Positions 44,141 to 55,989 of a stretch of DNA of 64,000 bases are shown here, one piece after another. The stretch's first letter is position 1. Each line of letters starts with the position of its first letter. The position numbers and the translations under genes were made by a program. Below the pieces are notes generated by a model. It saw only the letters and a list, made by a program, of their open reading frames with translations. It was not told where the DNA came from and ran no database searches. The DNA is taken from NCBI GenBank assembly GCA_017311315.1, contig CM029663.1:35134622-35198621 (forward strand), given 5' to 3'. This DNA comes from Dendrocalamus latiflorus (lineage: Eukaryota > Streptophyta > Magnoliopsida > Poales > Poaceae).

Positions 44141-45666
44141 ACACAATATGCATCCAATTCATATTAATTCATCCAAAAATAACAACATCCATTTTACAAA
44201 TCAATTAACTAACCCTGCTTTTGCGCCCCAAGTGTCAAATTTAAATATATACTCATTAATGCTTTATCCCATTGTATCAGTCTAAAATGGAATTTGTCTA
44301 TGAGTGTAGTGTAATTATGCAATGCCAAGGTTCTCTCAATAATTTGACAATACGTACCAGCTTTTCTCAGTGAGTTCACAACATGCACTACCTTTCCTAG
44401 TGATTTGACAACACGCATAAACTTTTCTCAACGAGTTCATAACACGTACCAGCTTTCCGTAGTGATTTGACTATATGTACCAGTTTTTTCAGTGAGTTCA
44501 CAACATGCACTAGCATTTCCCTAGTGATTATATTTGATAACACATACCAGCTTTTCATAGCGAGTTGACAATATGTACTAACGTTTCTGACCAAATAGAC
44601 AGGACACGATAGCGTTTCTCATTCATACATCAAGCACTAGCTTTCCGCAGTGAAATGACAACGCATACATGCTTTACTCTGAAACAGTGCACATCGACCG
44701 CCTATAAAATTCGGCCAGCCCCTACAATTGGATCCAAGGCTCTACTCGAACTAATTACAAAATTAGGGGAAGAGGAGAGGGAGAAGAGAGCATAGGTACA
44801 AGACACCACTACGCAACTGATAGGAATGTCGAACTACATAGAGATGCTTCACAAGCAAAAGTGGGTGACTAAAAAGAAGGGATTGTACCCTGAAAATTAT
44901 TGCAAGGATGCACCCCCTACCGCCAAAGTTTTCGTGGACACAGTGCACTTACAACAATTCAACACGTACCATTCAGTCCACACACCCGGCAACTACTGCC
45001 TGGGCGCACTACACGTGCGGCGAAATTCTTGTAAGCACGTATTGATATTTCACATTGGATGTTTTATTTCGCATATCTCTAAGTCACTCCATTCATGTCG
45101 GTAGACCATGGAGGGTTGCTATTTGTTCCAATGAATCGACAGCCTAGAGATGTATGACAATGCATTCATCGAGCAAAAATACATGCTCAATTACCCAATG
45201 GAGCCGAAAATATTAACACGCTGGAAACCTTACACCCTATATGACAGCGGAAAGGCCACGATGGGAATGACAAGGGTAAGGCACTGGTGGTCCCTGATGC
45301 TTCGCTGAACGCCAGGTTATTTTCGACTAGGACAAGCTATACAAGTTGTAAAAGTCGAGTACTGGGCACGGGTCACGAGGGCTAAAGCCCGCAAAGGAGA
45401 GAAAAGAAAGACACCGATGGACCCAAATATGTACGACGAATGACTGCAACAATGGCTTCTAAAAGGCGCACATATATCTTAGCTGTAGTTGGAGTTGACT
45501 GTTCACACGTGTTGCCATGTGTCATACGAGTAGTGAGGCAAGCATACGCATCTAATCAAATCCTACGCGCCATGTAATTCGCACCTTTATTGCGAAATAC
45601 TCTATCGGCCTACATATGGTCTATTAGATAATTGTTTGCAATAATGTATCTCTACTACTTAACATA
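44141..45666 (+). repeat. Element Y, copy A (plus strand)
   Basis: A run of about seven diverged 45-60 bp units with TTTTCTCAGTGAGTTCACAAC (44320-44650), a TATA-like CTATAAAATT (44702) and a transcribed-looking stretch to 45666 match the reverse complement of 53109-54450. Exact anchors include aaagcccgcaaaggaga (45384-45400 versus 53371-53387) and tctctactacttaaca near the end. Confidence 0.75.
44826..45573 (+). pseudogene. Unknown ORF of element Y, copy A
   Basis: ATG at 44826 (MSNYIEMLHKQKWVTKKKG), with a segment SYHSV-like (FNTYHSVHTPGNYCLGALHV), then a GTAAGC donor at 45029 and a tgtcggtag acceptor ending at 45104. The downstream exon can be read as DHGGLLFVPMNRQPRDV, which recurs in copy B on the other strand (53479-53664). 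Stops interrupt both copies. Two Cys and several His suggest a metal-binding domain but no named family is recognised. Both copies are decayed. Confidence 0.4.
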
Positions 45667-47460
45667 AGAAAACGATGAAAAGAAGAGGGGAGAGGAGGGA
45701 GGAGCAGAGGAGAGAATGAGAGATCTGTGTGTTGACGATGATAAGTTCTCTGCATTTCTTTGTATATTTATTTTTAAACCATGGTAGGATAGCAACTAAA
45801 ATAATTAGATGTGTAGTTTTGAAAGTAATTTCAATTTAATTGTTAATAGTTATATTGTCATTTAGATTGCTCTGTTGCGCATTTGAAGGTCCAGTTAATT
45901 TTATTAGTCACTTATAAGTTGTAGAATCTGTCTAATAAGTATTCTTAATTATTAGAATAATTAATAACCATAGAAGATTTAAAAATGTTTATGACGATTA
46001 GAATAGCAAGCGTCGATTTAAAATAGTACATGACAATTTAAAATAGTACATGACGATTTAAAATTACATGTAACGATTAAAATTGTACCGATTTAAATAC
46101 CATTTGAGTCATAAAAATCCGCAAATGACTAAAATAAAATTCAAAGATCTCACAGGAACGCCATAGTATAAATTATTTAATTATTATTTAAAATTTACTT
46201 TCTGTTATGTCTATAAGTAAATCTTAAATATTAGGTTGGACGAGGTGGTAGTGGCAAGGAGAGGAGATGGCAACGTGGCCAGGCGGCGAGGTCGCCACCA
46301 GCTGCCGGTGGTGGAGGAGCGGGTAGAGGAGGCGGAGGAGGGGTGCAGAGCTGCTTCGGCGCCGAAGAAGAGATGAGGAAGGGAGGGGAGCGGCGGTGCC
46401 GATTCGAGAGAAGAGAGAGGGAAGGGAGAGGAGCAACGACAAGAGAAGGTATTCTGTTGGGATGCCTCCCAATGGTATACCGTGCGGTAGTAATTCTAAA
46501 AAAGGGTCTGCATTGTGTGCTCCTAGCTCCACTAACATGTCGTCAGTTTTCTCTGTGCGTAACTGTGTGCTGTCACAGTCGCTAGCTCGTTGATCACGTA
46601 CCTATAACAATGATCGGGCAGAGAAGCCAATTGAAACATGTCGGCTTCTTAAATTCAGCTTTTGACTTTTTGGTATTTTTGTTTTCTTTTTTCTCCTTAT
46701 TCTTTTGTATTTGTTTCAAAAGATATAGTGATGGCTTTTTTTTAAAATTTTCTTATTTTTGATTTTAAAAAGCTAATAACAGCTACATTATAATTATAAC
46801 AAAAACATAAAATATAAGCTAAAAGCTACTGTCACTTTTAATCTGTTTGGAGCGCTAGGCATGTGTGCTATGCACGTCACGTCGTCACAGCTAGCTAGCA
46901 AGCCCTGCTCGATCGGTTGCCTGATGCGGAGCTATTACGAAAGCTGTTGGCACAGTCGATCCGTGTGGGCCCCACGTACGTACGGCCCCTCTCTGCATCG
47001 TGTGTGCCTGTGTCGTGTGTGTCAACGATGTACTACTATATATATATGATGTGCTGTTACGTAGTGGTACTGCGGCTAGCTAAGCACGGGTCGGTGGCAT
47101 ATATGATGAATCAGCTGATGGCCGCGCATCGGTGCATGGTAATGTCTAAGCCATCCTCGCGCGTACGTACGCTGTGTACGGCCGCCACCATTAATTACAG
47201 GACCAAAGGGTTTCGGTTCCTAGTTATTTCCGATTTTCGGCTTAAGTCACTTAAAACTTATCAACTTTTAATTTTAGATTTTTTTTATTTTTTTGCTTTT
47301 GCTTTTTTCTTTTTTCTTTTCATTATCCGAAGAGATATATCGGTATTTTTTTATATTTTTTTAAAAAATGGACGATTTAGCAAAGTGTAATTTTAGTTTT
47401 ATATTAGAAGTAGCAGCCAACAACCGGTGGAAGCACCATAGTCAGCTGCTTCAACACGCA
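45667..47460. other. Unassigned, TE-like intergenic stretch
   Basis: Short 20-22 bp tandem units with TTTAAAATAGTACATGACGA at 46015-46085; a GC-rich patch 46220-46440 without domains; two T-rich MITE-like stretches at 46650-46850 and 47210-47420 with similar layout. No gene supported. Confidence 0.45.
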
Positions 47461-47526
47461 ACAACTTTTATTTGAGACGATAATGTATGTGTCTGCGTGT
47501 GTCGGTGTCTCGTGTGTGCGTCATGA

Positions 47527-47556
47527 GAGAGAGAGAGAGAGGGAGGGAGGGAGGGG
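47527..47556. repeat. (GA)n and (GGGA)n microsatellite
   Basis: A GA run followed by GGGA repeats. Confidence 0.8.
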
Positions 47557-48183
47557 GATTTATTTTGATTAATGGATATATATGCGCCTTTGGAACAGCA
47601 CGATGGTCAGTCAGTATGAGCTGTAGCAGCAGCACACACATGTAACCAACGGCCGGCTATTAGCGTGTCGTTCTCACGGGGGTTGGCATGCATGTATGCA
47701 AAGCTAGCTAGCCAGCCTTTCATCCAGAGCTGGGATTAGATCTAGTGTGTCTGAGGTCCAATTAAAAGCAGCTTGCTTTGAACTTAATTGGACATGGCCT
47801 ATTTGGATATGACCATCCACGAGTACGAGGTTCAATATGCACTGGATACCTTTTGGATAGCCATACCGAATGCTCCAATATCTATTGGACCTTATTGGAC
47901 TCGAGCCAGACGTTCTCCACCGCTCCATCAGTCCCATCTCCAACGGCAGCCGCGACACGAAACCCTAGCTCCCGCCAGCGGCGGCCACTTCTCCCACCGG
48001 CGGTTCATCCTTGAGCTCAAATGGTCCCAACCACCGCTCGTTTCTTGCACGATTTTGGTGTCCCTTGCTCGTTTTTAATTTTGGCGGAATCTAAGGTTGG
48101 GTGCTGTAGTTCGTGCACAAGGTTCTGGGGATGGCCTACGCGATGGCGTGCTACGGTTCGTGCACAAGGGGCTTCTCCTAGGG

Positions 48184-48303
48184 TTGTCGCCAGCGGACTA
48201 GGAGGCAGAGGCCTACCCGGCGTACGGCGACTTCGCAGTGCTCCCCTTCCTCGTCGCCTTCTTCCCCATTGTCCGGCTCCTCCTCGACCACTTCGTCTTC
48301 GAG
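48184..48303 (+). pseudogene. Ceramide synthase (LAG1/LOH) first-exon fragment
   Basis: The frame reads SPAD, a stop, then EAEAYPAYGDFAVLPFLVAF and FPIVRLLLDHFVFE, closely following the N-terminus of plant LAG1-type ceramide synthases (W-E-x-E-x-x-P-x-Y...LLD-x-FVFE). The stop (TAG 48199-48201) replaces the conserved Trp codon TGG by one base. A GT donor follows FVFE at 48304, the expected exon end. No TLC domain or later exons follow; repeat X begins at about 48355. It is a gene fragment, probably captured by a transposon, not a functional gene. Confidence 0.7.
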
Positions 48304-48354
48304 GTACTTGTTTGGTTTCTTGGGGTATTTAGCATTTTTGGCCCAATGCAGCCT

Positions 48355-49405
48355 AGCAATGCCAGAAGTAGTCGTAGTGATCAGTACTCGGTAGTTGGTA
48401 CTTGATGGTTCTGGTTGGTAGCGATACTAGTTATTTCTAAGTGTTTTAAGTGGAGCGATGGTAATTCCCGAGTACTTGTTGTTTTCGAGTACTCGTTGAG
48501 CTAGCGGTCGTATTGAGTGATCTAAAATTGATTTCTAGATAGCGATGAGATTTGTGGTTATGGATGATCTGGTTAGTATTGATGGTTGGTTGAGGTTGTG
48601 GTTATTCGTGTGTGTGTGCGCGCACGCGCTAATGACGGTCAAGTTGGGAAGAACTTGTGCTAGGAAAATGTTTCTTTGGTCTTTGCATGTGCAGGTGGGC
48701 ATGGAGACGATCATGGTCGGTGATGAGGAGGACCAAAACTAGGATGGGGAGATCTGAGGTCCAGACAGTTGAGGATATCACACGAGGTGGTTGGGCTAAC
48801 GCTGGAGCGCGTGGAGATCAAAGGTGGTGATACGTGGAGAAGCTACGGGTGGTGTGGTCCTAGAGACTTCGACATGAAAATTGATAAGGTGTGATGAAGA
48901 TACGGGAGGTGCGTTCCTGCAGGCTTCGTCACGTACTGGATTACGAGTTGTGGATAGAGTCCATAACTGAGAAGGTTGAGAATTTGAATAAAACCCGTGT
49001 TCAGAAGGTTTCAGGTCCCTTGGTTTCAGAAGAGATAAGGTCTTGAGTCCGTGTTTGAGGTAACACGGATTGTAGCGTTAACCTATAAAAGCAAGAAGAA
49101 GTTATGGGTTAACGTGCAGTTTTAGGGAGTTTGGTGTAGGTTTTGAGAGGGACTTGTTTTAGGGCTTTCGTTGGGAAGGCTTTTAGGGGGTGTTTGTGAG
49201 GGCGTTTTGTAAATCACAGAAATCTAGCAATAAAGAATATCTTGAATCAATCTGGTTCGTAATTTCTGGTGATTGCTGTTTGGGCAAAGCGTACCACTAT
49301 GAGCAAAGCTGAACATCAAGTGTTCGTTCGAGCGGATTCTTCATCGACTACATAGAGATTTCATTAAACAGAGGTAATCATTCATCCCCTCTGATTACGT
49401 CATAT
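48355..49405 (-). repeat. Repeat X, minus-strand copy (uninterrupted)
   Basis: Inverted relative to 33150-34970 and lacking the MULE. The point matching the MULE insertion is about 48921-48940. Ends near a ctacag just before the hAT fragment. Confidence 0.65.
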
Positions 49406-49409
49406 GATC

Positions 49410-49970
49410 CTACAGATGATATGAAGGCAAAGTTCAGTAAATATTGGGCTGAACCTAACAAGATTCTTTTGGTCGCATCGTTGTTGGATCCACGACACAA
49501 AATTGTTTTTATGAAGTACTGCTTCCTGAAAGCCTATAAAAGTAGTGCCCGACAAAAAAGGCAAACATTATTTTTGGCTGGTTTAGGGCATATTCTGGTT
49601 TAGGGCATATTATACTTACTACGAAGAAATGCTGCAGAGTAATTCTATGAAGAATTAGCAAAATACGCTCCCAATGCTGACAGGGAAACGCAAACTAGAG
49701 TTGGAATTTGCTTGTTCAAACTGCAAACCAAACCTAATCGCTCTAGGAGATTCACTAGTTCCTATAAGGGAAGGTGAAGAATTTGATGTTTTGAAGTGGT
49801 GGAAAAGAAATGCTGACCAATCCTATACTAGCCAAGATGGCTCGTGGCTCTCTGGCCATTCCATTGTCAACTACTGCTTCTGAATAAACATTCAGTACTG
49901 CTGATTTGACAGTAGATAAATACTGAAATGCCCCAAGCCCAGAAACAATTGGAACTTTAGGCAATGTAGT
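49410..49970 (+). pseudogene. hAT transposase C-terminal fragment
   Basis: MKAKFSKYWAEPNKILLVAS and LLDPRHKIVFMKYC (49421-49520) match the region before the dimerisation domain of RICESLEEPER-type hAT transposases (hAT-like RNase-H fold, DUF4413). After a decayed stretch, GEEFDVLKWWKRNADQ (about 49770-49818) and the out-of-frame AIPLSTTASE are the hAT dimerisation domain. At least two frameshifts and several stops are present. A tgatcctacag acceptor-like sequence precedes the first segment. The DNA-binding BED finger and first half are missing. Confidence 0.85.
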
Positions 49971-50204
49971 GATTTTTTTAAAAAATTTGGCTTCGGGACT
50001 TCCATTTTTGCAAAAATTGTCTCGTCTCTTAGCACTACAGGTGACACTTGGTAGTGTCTTGCAGAGCTCCCCTTGCTCAACAGGTGCTGCTGAGTAGCTT
50101 AGGCTTAGTAGCGGGTTGCCGAGCTCCCCTAACTCAGCAAGTGTCCAGTCAACCTTTTTTCGCTAACTAGCTCAATGCCTGTGCTTTGATAGCATTAAAA
50201 AAAA
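49971..50204. other. Spacer between hAT fragment and Pack-MULE
   Basis: Nothing recognised. Two GAGCTCCCCT segments at 50065 and 50125. Confidence 0.4.
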
Positions 50205-50958
50205 GGGGGCTTAAGCGTTCATACCCTCGTTTTCAAGTGAAATGGTGATTTTACCCTCATTTTTTAAACTTTGTGATTTTACCCCTGTGTTTTTGAACTG
50301 AAGGGAGAGTCTACCCCTATTCCGTTAAAGGCAGTTAACGATGTTAACTTTTGCATGAATAGACAAGTTTGCCCATGTGATTTTACCCCTGTTTTGTTAG
50401 ATAACTTTGTGATTTTACCCCTATTTCGAAATTGAAGTTTTGACATATTTGGTAGGGATGTTGTCAATAGAATTAGACACAAATTTATGCATTCATTTTA
50501 TTAATATAAATCTGGATAAAATTTGTCAAATTTTGCAAAATTTCGACAGCATTTATGCCAAAATTCAGATAAACACAATTTTTTATCACACAACTTGCAT
50601 GTAAACATGAATAGATTACAGATAACCAAGAGATATCATGCCATACATGTACATGTCATATTAATGTCTAGATGACATACCAACATATCCATATGACATT
50701 GCAACATACAGGTCCGCATGACATGTCAAACAAAAGTAGCAACTAGCATTGGGTTTTTAGATCTCTATTGGCAAATATCACATTCAACCATTAAGACCTA
50801 ACAAACTAGCAAGTCTCGCAGTAGTTCCTCCTCTCCTTCCCCTTCCCCTTCCTGTAGAATCTGTTGCTGGGTGCTAGGATGAGTAAAAGCCAAAGATGAT
50901 TCTGTTACTTTTTCTCTAGTGCAAGAGAATCTGTCTGTACGTACTACTCGATTGAAGT

Positions 50959-51624
50959 CTAACAACACCAGTTGAAGAGGCACACATTACCATCAACAAG
51001 ATCTGATGAGTTTCTCTCCAGATAAGGGGCACCATTCTTTTCAGCAGATTTTTGTGATCCAAGCAGAGGATTCCCATTAGAGTTGCTGGTATTCGATGTT
51101 CTAGGATCAACAGTTATCACTGAAGCTGCCCTTTCCTTTTCTTCAACAGGGGATGAGGATCCATTGTTAGATGGTTTCCCATTAGTAATACCTGAAGCAA
51201 CTGATAGAACGTAATCATTGTCAAACGGTGCCCCATTTGAACTTTTCAGAATCGTAAACTCTGCAGTTTCATAGTTAATAGCTCCATTGTGTTCAGCACT
51301 GAGATATTGTTTTCTCCTTGAGACCAGCAAGCTACTCGATTGTCTCCAAGAGTTCAAAACAGATTTTGGATAAACTCTTTCGCTTCTAAAAAAGTTGGTC
51401 ATCTCCTTTCTGGAAAAAACATCGCAAGAAGGAAATTGCGCCTTGAAGGGATTACTCTCCAGTCTAAAGTCTGACAGAAGTTCTGTCCTGGTGCCATGCA
51501 TTTCTTCATGTTCAGTGCTTTGATCATTGGGAAGGGAATTAGTGATTTCCAGATTACGACATGCTATTTCTATGTTGTGGACGCATTTGTGGGAAAGGTC
51601 TATGAGCAACGCCAGCCATGGCAA
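50959..51624 (-). pseudogene. Captured gene fragment in the Pack-MULE, Ser/Asn-rich
   Basis: An open frame of 221 codons ending in a stop at 50959, with readable text such as TELLSDFRLESNPFKAQF and NSWRQSSSLLVSRRKQYL, then a Ser/Asn/Gly-rich tail. It is hydrophilic, with no membrane segment, signal or named domain that I recognise. The length and codon pattern suggest it derives from a host coding exon. It sits on the same strand as the GC-rich exon at 52089-52640, so a chimeric transcript is possible. Confidence 0.4.
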
Positions 51625-52088
51625 GTGTCGGCAGCTGAGAACAGCACAACGGCGGCGGCAGCAGCTGGATGCGCTACAGAGAACAAGGCGGCAACAGGGA
51701 AGGTTGAGTCCAGCACGGCAGAAGAAGCAGCAGGAGACTCGACAGCAGGTTGAGTCCCTTGTGTGAAAATTCTACATGAAACCATTTCATCAATTAATAT
51801 AGAATAATTTCATCTAAGACACAACGAAACTAACAACTGCAAATTCATAGGGAATTATCGATCCAATCAAACAAGAAACAAAATTCTAGCTCATTTCTAC
51901 CATCTCATCACACTGTTTGATGTAATGCCGCCCACAAGAATCGCAATTAACTACATGGTGAACAAGCACATGCATCAGCCATGAAATTTTCTAAAGAAGG
52001 CTCAAGAACAAGACGTCGCGAGCGCGTCCCAAGCCGCCCCCCAACTGTTCGACGGAATGCTCAATAACGCCGATGGAGCCAACGAACC

Positions 52089-52640
52089 TGGGAGTCGAGC
52101 CAGATCCGAGAATTGATGAAGGACGCCCGCGCGGCGACGCCATGGCGCGCCGCCGCCGTGGACGGGCGGCACCACCACCTGCCAGCGACCCAGGCGACTG
52201 ACTCCCGGAGAGCGGCGCCGGCGGATGCGGGAGCTTGGCGGTCCGGTGGCGCGCGCAGACGGCGAGCATCAAGCGGGACGGGGGCGCGCGGAGCCGAAGA
52301 GGCGGAGGTAGAGTTCTTGGCGAGGAGAGGGAAGGGAGTGCGTCGCTGTCAGGGAGCTCGTGCCTGGGGGGCCGCCCGCGCCGCGCCCTGGAGGACGGCC
52401 GCACGCCGCGCCCGCGCCTGGGGGTCGCCTCGCCTGGGGGCCGCCGCGAGTCGCGCCGCTCCGGGGGGACGCCGCGCGCCGCTCCTGGAGGCCGCCGCCT
52501 GGGGGGCCGCTGCGCCTGGGGTGCCGCCGGGCCGCTCCTGGAGGCAAACCCTAACCCTAGCCTTTCGCGTCGGTGGCCAAACCGAGAGACCGAGTATTGC
52601 GATTGCGTGGGTGGGAGCTCCAGTGGAAAGGATAAGGTAA
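52089..52640 (-). pseudogene. Captured GC-rich first exon in the Pack-MULE
   Basis: Very GC-rich sequence with Arg/Pro/Ala-rich frames, containing on the minus strand a readable stretch RLMLAVCARHRTAKLPHPPA and an ATG-led MASPRGRPSSILGSGSTP, followed by CCCAG/GTTCGT, a plausible splice donor at 52088/52087. Tandem GGCGGCCCCCCAGGCG-like units (52360-52550) inflate the frames. The parent gene is not recognised. Confidence 0.35.
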
Positions 52641-52852
52641 GGGGGTATTCTTGTCTTTTCGCGTAGGCATTTTTTATTTTCTTTTTTTTCTTTACCATTT
52701 AATCCTCCAGTTTTAACGGTGTCAGAAAACAGGGGTAAACGGAGTCTTCATTTCAAAATTGCGAGGGCAAAATCACAAAGTTCAAAAAGTAGGGGTAAAA
52801 TCACATTTGCAGTCCAGAACAGGGGCAAAAACACCAAATTCCCTAAAAAAAA

Positions 52853-53108
52853 TCATATTTTCCCGACACGTCTACTTGATATTGCCGGGATTTGCCCCCA
52901 TGGCCCACGCTTTCGGCTCTGCATCCGCGCATCCGCGCTCTCGTCTTTGGCGCGCACCCAGTAGAGTTTTGTTTTTTTGTTTGAGAATTAGTAGGGTAGT
53001 GGGATTTATTTTTTGATACATTGTTTTGTTCTGTATCAAGGTAGAAATGTTTTAGGAAGGTGCAAGGGGGAGTTCTGAGGGGCAGATGAATTAGCATCAC
53101 CAACTTCC
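52853..53108. other. Spacer, nothing recognised
   Basis: AT-rich sequence between the Pack-MULE TSD and element Y copy B. Confidence 0.4.
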
Positions 53109-54450
53109 TATGTTAAGTAGTAGAGATATGTTATTGCAAAAAATTATCATAATGGACCATGTTTAACCCGACATAACACTTTGCAATGAAGATGCAAATT
53201 ACATGGCACGTAGGGTTTTGTTAGGTTCGTATGTTTGCCTCACTACTCGTATGATACAAATAGCAACATGCGCGAAATATCAACCCCAACTAAGATACAT
53301 GTGCGCTTTTGAAAGTCATGATTGTAGTCATTCGTCATATACATTTGGGTCCATTGGTGCCTTTCCCTTCTCTCCTTTGCGGGCTTTGTCCCGATCAAAA
53401 ATAACCTTGCATTCAACGTGAGCATCAGAGACCATCGACACATTTCCCTTGTCCTCCGCCATCTTAGCCTTTCCCTTGTCATCCAGGGTGTAAAGTTTTT
53501 AGCGTGTGAATCTGCCCGACGCCACAAGGTAATTGAGCATGTATGTCTGCTCGATGAATGCCCTGTCGTACATCTCTGGGCTGTCGATCCATTGAAAGAA
53601 GTAGAAACGCTCTATGGTCTACCGTCATGCATGGAGTAGGTTTGTGATGTGTAAAATGAAACATGCAATATAATTTGTCAATACGTGACTTTCGCTTACA
53701 AAAATTTCACAGCACATGTAATGCGCCCGGGCGACAGTGGTTGGGTGTGGACTGAATGATATGTGTTGGATTGCTGTAGTCGCACTGTAGCCATGGAAAC
53801 TTCGGTGGTACGGGTGCATCCTTGCAAGAATTCTCATGGAGGGATCCCTTCTTCTTGGCCACTCACTTCCACTTGCGAAGTATCTTTCCATAATTCAACA
53901 TCGCTAATAGTGATGCAGTGATGTCTTCTACAGGTGCTCTCTTCTCCCTCACCTCTTCCCCTATTTTAGATATTAGTTCGAGTGGAGTATTGGATCTGGT
54001 CATGGAGGCTAGCCAAACTTTATAAGAGGTCCTTATGCACTATTCGAGAGTAAAATTTGCCGAATGGTAATGAACTCATGTCCGTGAGAGTGAATGTTGT
54101 GGGCACAAGGAAGGTTGTGTCGTTGTCAATTCATCAAGAAAAACTGGTACGTGCTATCAACTCGTTGAGAAAAGCTGCTTCATGTTGTTAAATTACTGGG
54201 AAAGCTGTTGTGAGCTATTAACTCATTGAGAAAAGTTGTTCCATGCTGTGATCTTGCTGAGAAAAGTTGTTGCATGCTGTGATCTTGCTGAGACAAGTTG
54301 TCATGTCTTGTAAACTCAATAAATGTAAAAATCTAGTATGTATTGTCAAATCATTAAGAAAACCTGGTGCGTGCTATGAACTCACTGAGAAAAGCTTATA
54401 TGTTCTATCAATTCACTGAGAGAACCTTGGTGTTGCAGAATTGCACTACA
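53109..54450 (-). repeat. Element Y, copy B (minus strand)
   Basis: Inverted match to 44141-45666. The order on the minus strand is the same: repeated GAAAAGTTGTTGCATGCTGTG-like units (54120-54440), the ORF with NRQPRDV (53479-53664), the segment with AAAGCCCGCAAAGGAGA, and the TCTCTACTACTTAACA end. Confidence 0.75.
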
Positions 54451-55989
54451 CACATCAAAAAATTCCATATCATACTGGTATAATTGGGACAAAGAATTAA
54501 CGAGTATATAGCTAGGTTCCACACATAGAGCATGTTGAAACTGAACACAATACCAGGTCAAGGGTTGTCCGTTGCCCGCCTTCTCTAGCTGGGAAGCTGG
54601 TCCTCAGGGAAAGTCAACCTGTCCAGGAGCGTCGTACGTCTCGCAAGTCATATTGCAATGATGGCTAAGTAGGAACCGGGGCACCGTATAACTGACTGGG
54701 CCCAAACACTTGAGCACTGAACATCTGTTGCACCTAGTGCTCTGCGTAATTGCTGGCGGCCTATGGAGGGAAACACATTTCATTAGGTTGACGGAAGGTA
54801 CAATAGCATGGCAAACTCTGATTTCGAATAGACGAACCCACGCCACGTGCTCGGTGGAGAATGAACCCACAATCCACTCTTAGAACTCTACCCTCAAGAC
54901 TTGCACATTCGTACTGTTCAATTAGCGAAAGGAAGATGAATCATGGACCAGCAAGAAAACTCGTAATTGTAAGCACTGGTGTCACATGTTGCGTGGACGA
55001 TGAACCTCGAGGGTGCCCTAGTCCAGGGTAGCCTGCTGCAGCGAAGCCTGATGTCATATAGTCCATGCCGTACTAGTGGACTGTGTAGCTATCGTATGTC
55101 CAATCATACCACTCATCTTGCCACCAGAGGCATGAGTGCGTACGTGCTGTATTGCACCTCATAGTTTCAGACAGGTGAGTCAACATCGCTGCTTAGGGTA
55201 TCATGTGTCTTGGGCTATCTCTGTGACAAGGATGAACGTGCTGTGCTCCACCCCCCATGGCGAGGGAGGTCCACCATCGAGCTACCTCCACAATGAAGAC
55301 AGAAAGTAGTGTCGGCGCGAATGGGCTGCACAAAGATGACATGTATGAAGAACAACAAAAATAAGGTATCATGCTGATTGCAAAAAAAATGAAATTGGCA
55401 AACCTAAGCAGTGTGTTACACAGACCAAGAACGGCCGAGGCTAGGGCAATACACAGACTAGCTAGGATGTGCAGACGAAGATGCCAATGGTGCGGCTTGT
55501 CACCCTGGGATAAACACGTCACTAGGATGGCCATAGCTGATGGCCCCCAATGTGCATTTGGCATCCTCGTACATATTACAAACGGACCCTAATAGGTGTT
55601 CCAACGTGCTTGAGTGTCCGTGGCACAGTGCGACACCACCCTCGGACACGATACGATAAAGCTGGTTGAACTACAACAATAGACAAAATAGGTTAGTCGT
55701 GTATGCATGAACAATATGGTACAAATACAAACTTGAAGTATTTTACCATCTCATCATGTCGGGCCACACAGTGTTGTCCAGGCCCAATGCCACTTGTTGG
55801 CGGGCGTAGCCTATGATAGGGACTGCACAGGGGCCCTGCAACATTTGTGTTGCCCTCTAATCATCACTCTTCCATCCTTTCTTCATTTGCTTGTGAAACA
55901 AAGTGGTATGCAACTGTTATTTGAGTGGAGAAATAAAGAAGACATGAATTATACGTGACTTAGAAGTTAAAGCAATGGATTGTATGAAA
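54451..55989 (-). other. Decayed interior between element Y repeats and the PMD remnant
   Basis: Short frames on both strands, none convincing. It may be the C-terminal part of the mobile-domain gene or unrelated filler. Confidence 0.35.

Larger units (their letters stand above)
50205..52843. mobile_element. Pack-MULE, 2639 bp
   Basis: Diverged inverted repeats of about 135 bp (50205-50345 and 52708-52843) share GTGATTTTACCCCT and AAACTTTGTGATTTT; the ends are GGG...CCC. The 9 bp TAAAAAAAA occurs on both sides (50196-50204, 52844-52852), fitting a Mutator TSD although low in complexity. The inside has no transposase but holds GC-rich, exon-like sequence, the usual signature of a gene-capturing Pack-MULE. 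Confidence 0.82.

Noticed and set aside
46224..46538. 104-codon minus-strand ORF with Leu/Ser-rich, membrane-like text
   Set aside because: GC-rich patch in TE-like sequence; overlapping frames on both strands and no family resemblance.
49995..50160. Possible hairpin of GAGCTCCCCT repeats as a terminator or MITE
   Set aside because: Repeats are direct and short; no TSD or inverted ends.
51991..52698. 235-codon Arg/Pro-rich protein in the Pack-MULE as a real gene
   Set aside because: Frame spans TIR, GC-rich repeats and an apparent intron; codon text is compositional. Kept only as a captured exon fragment.
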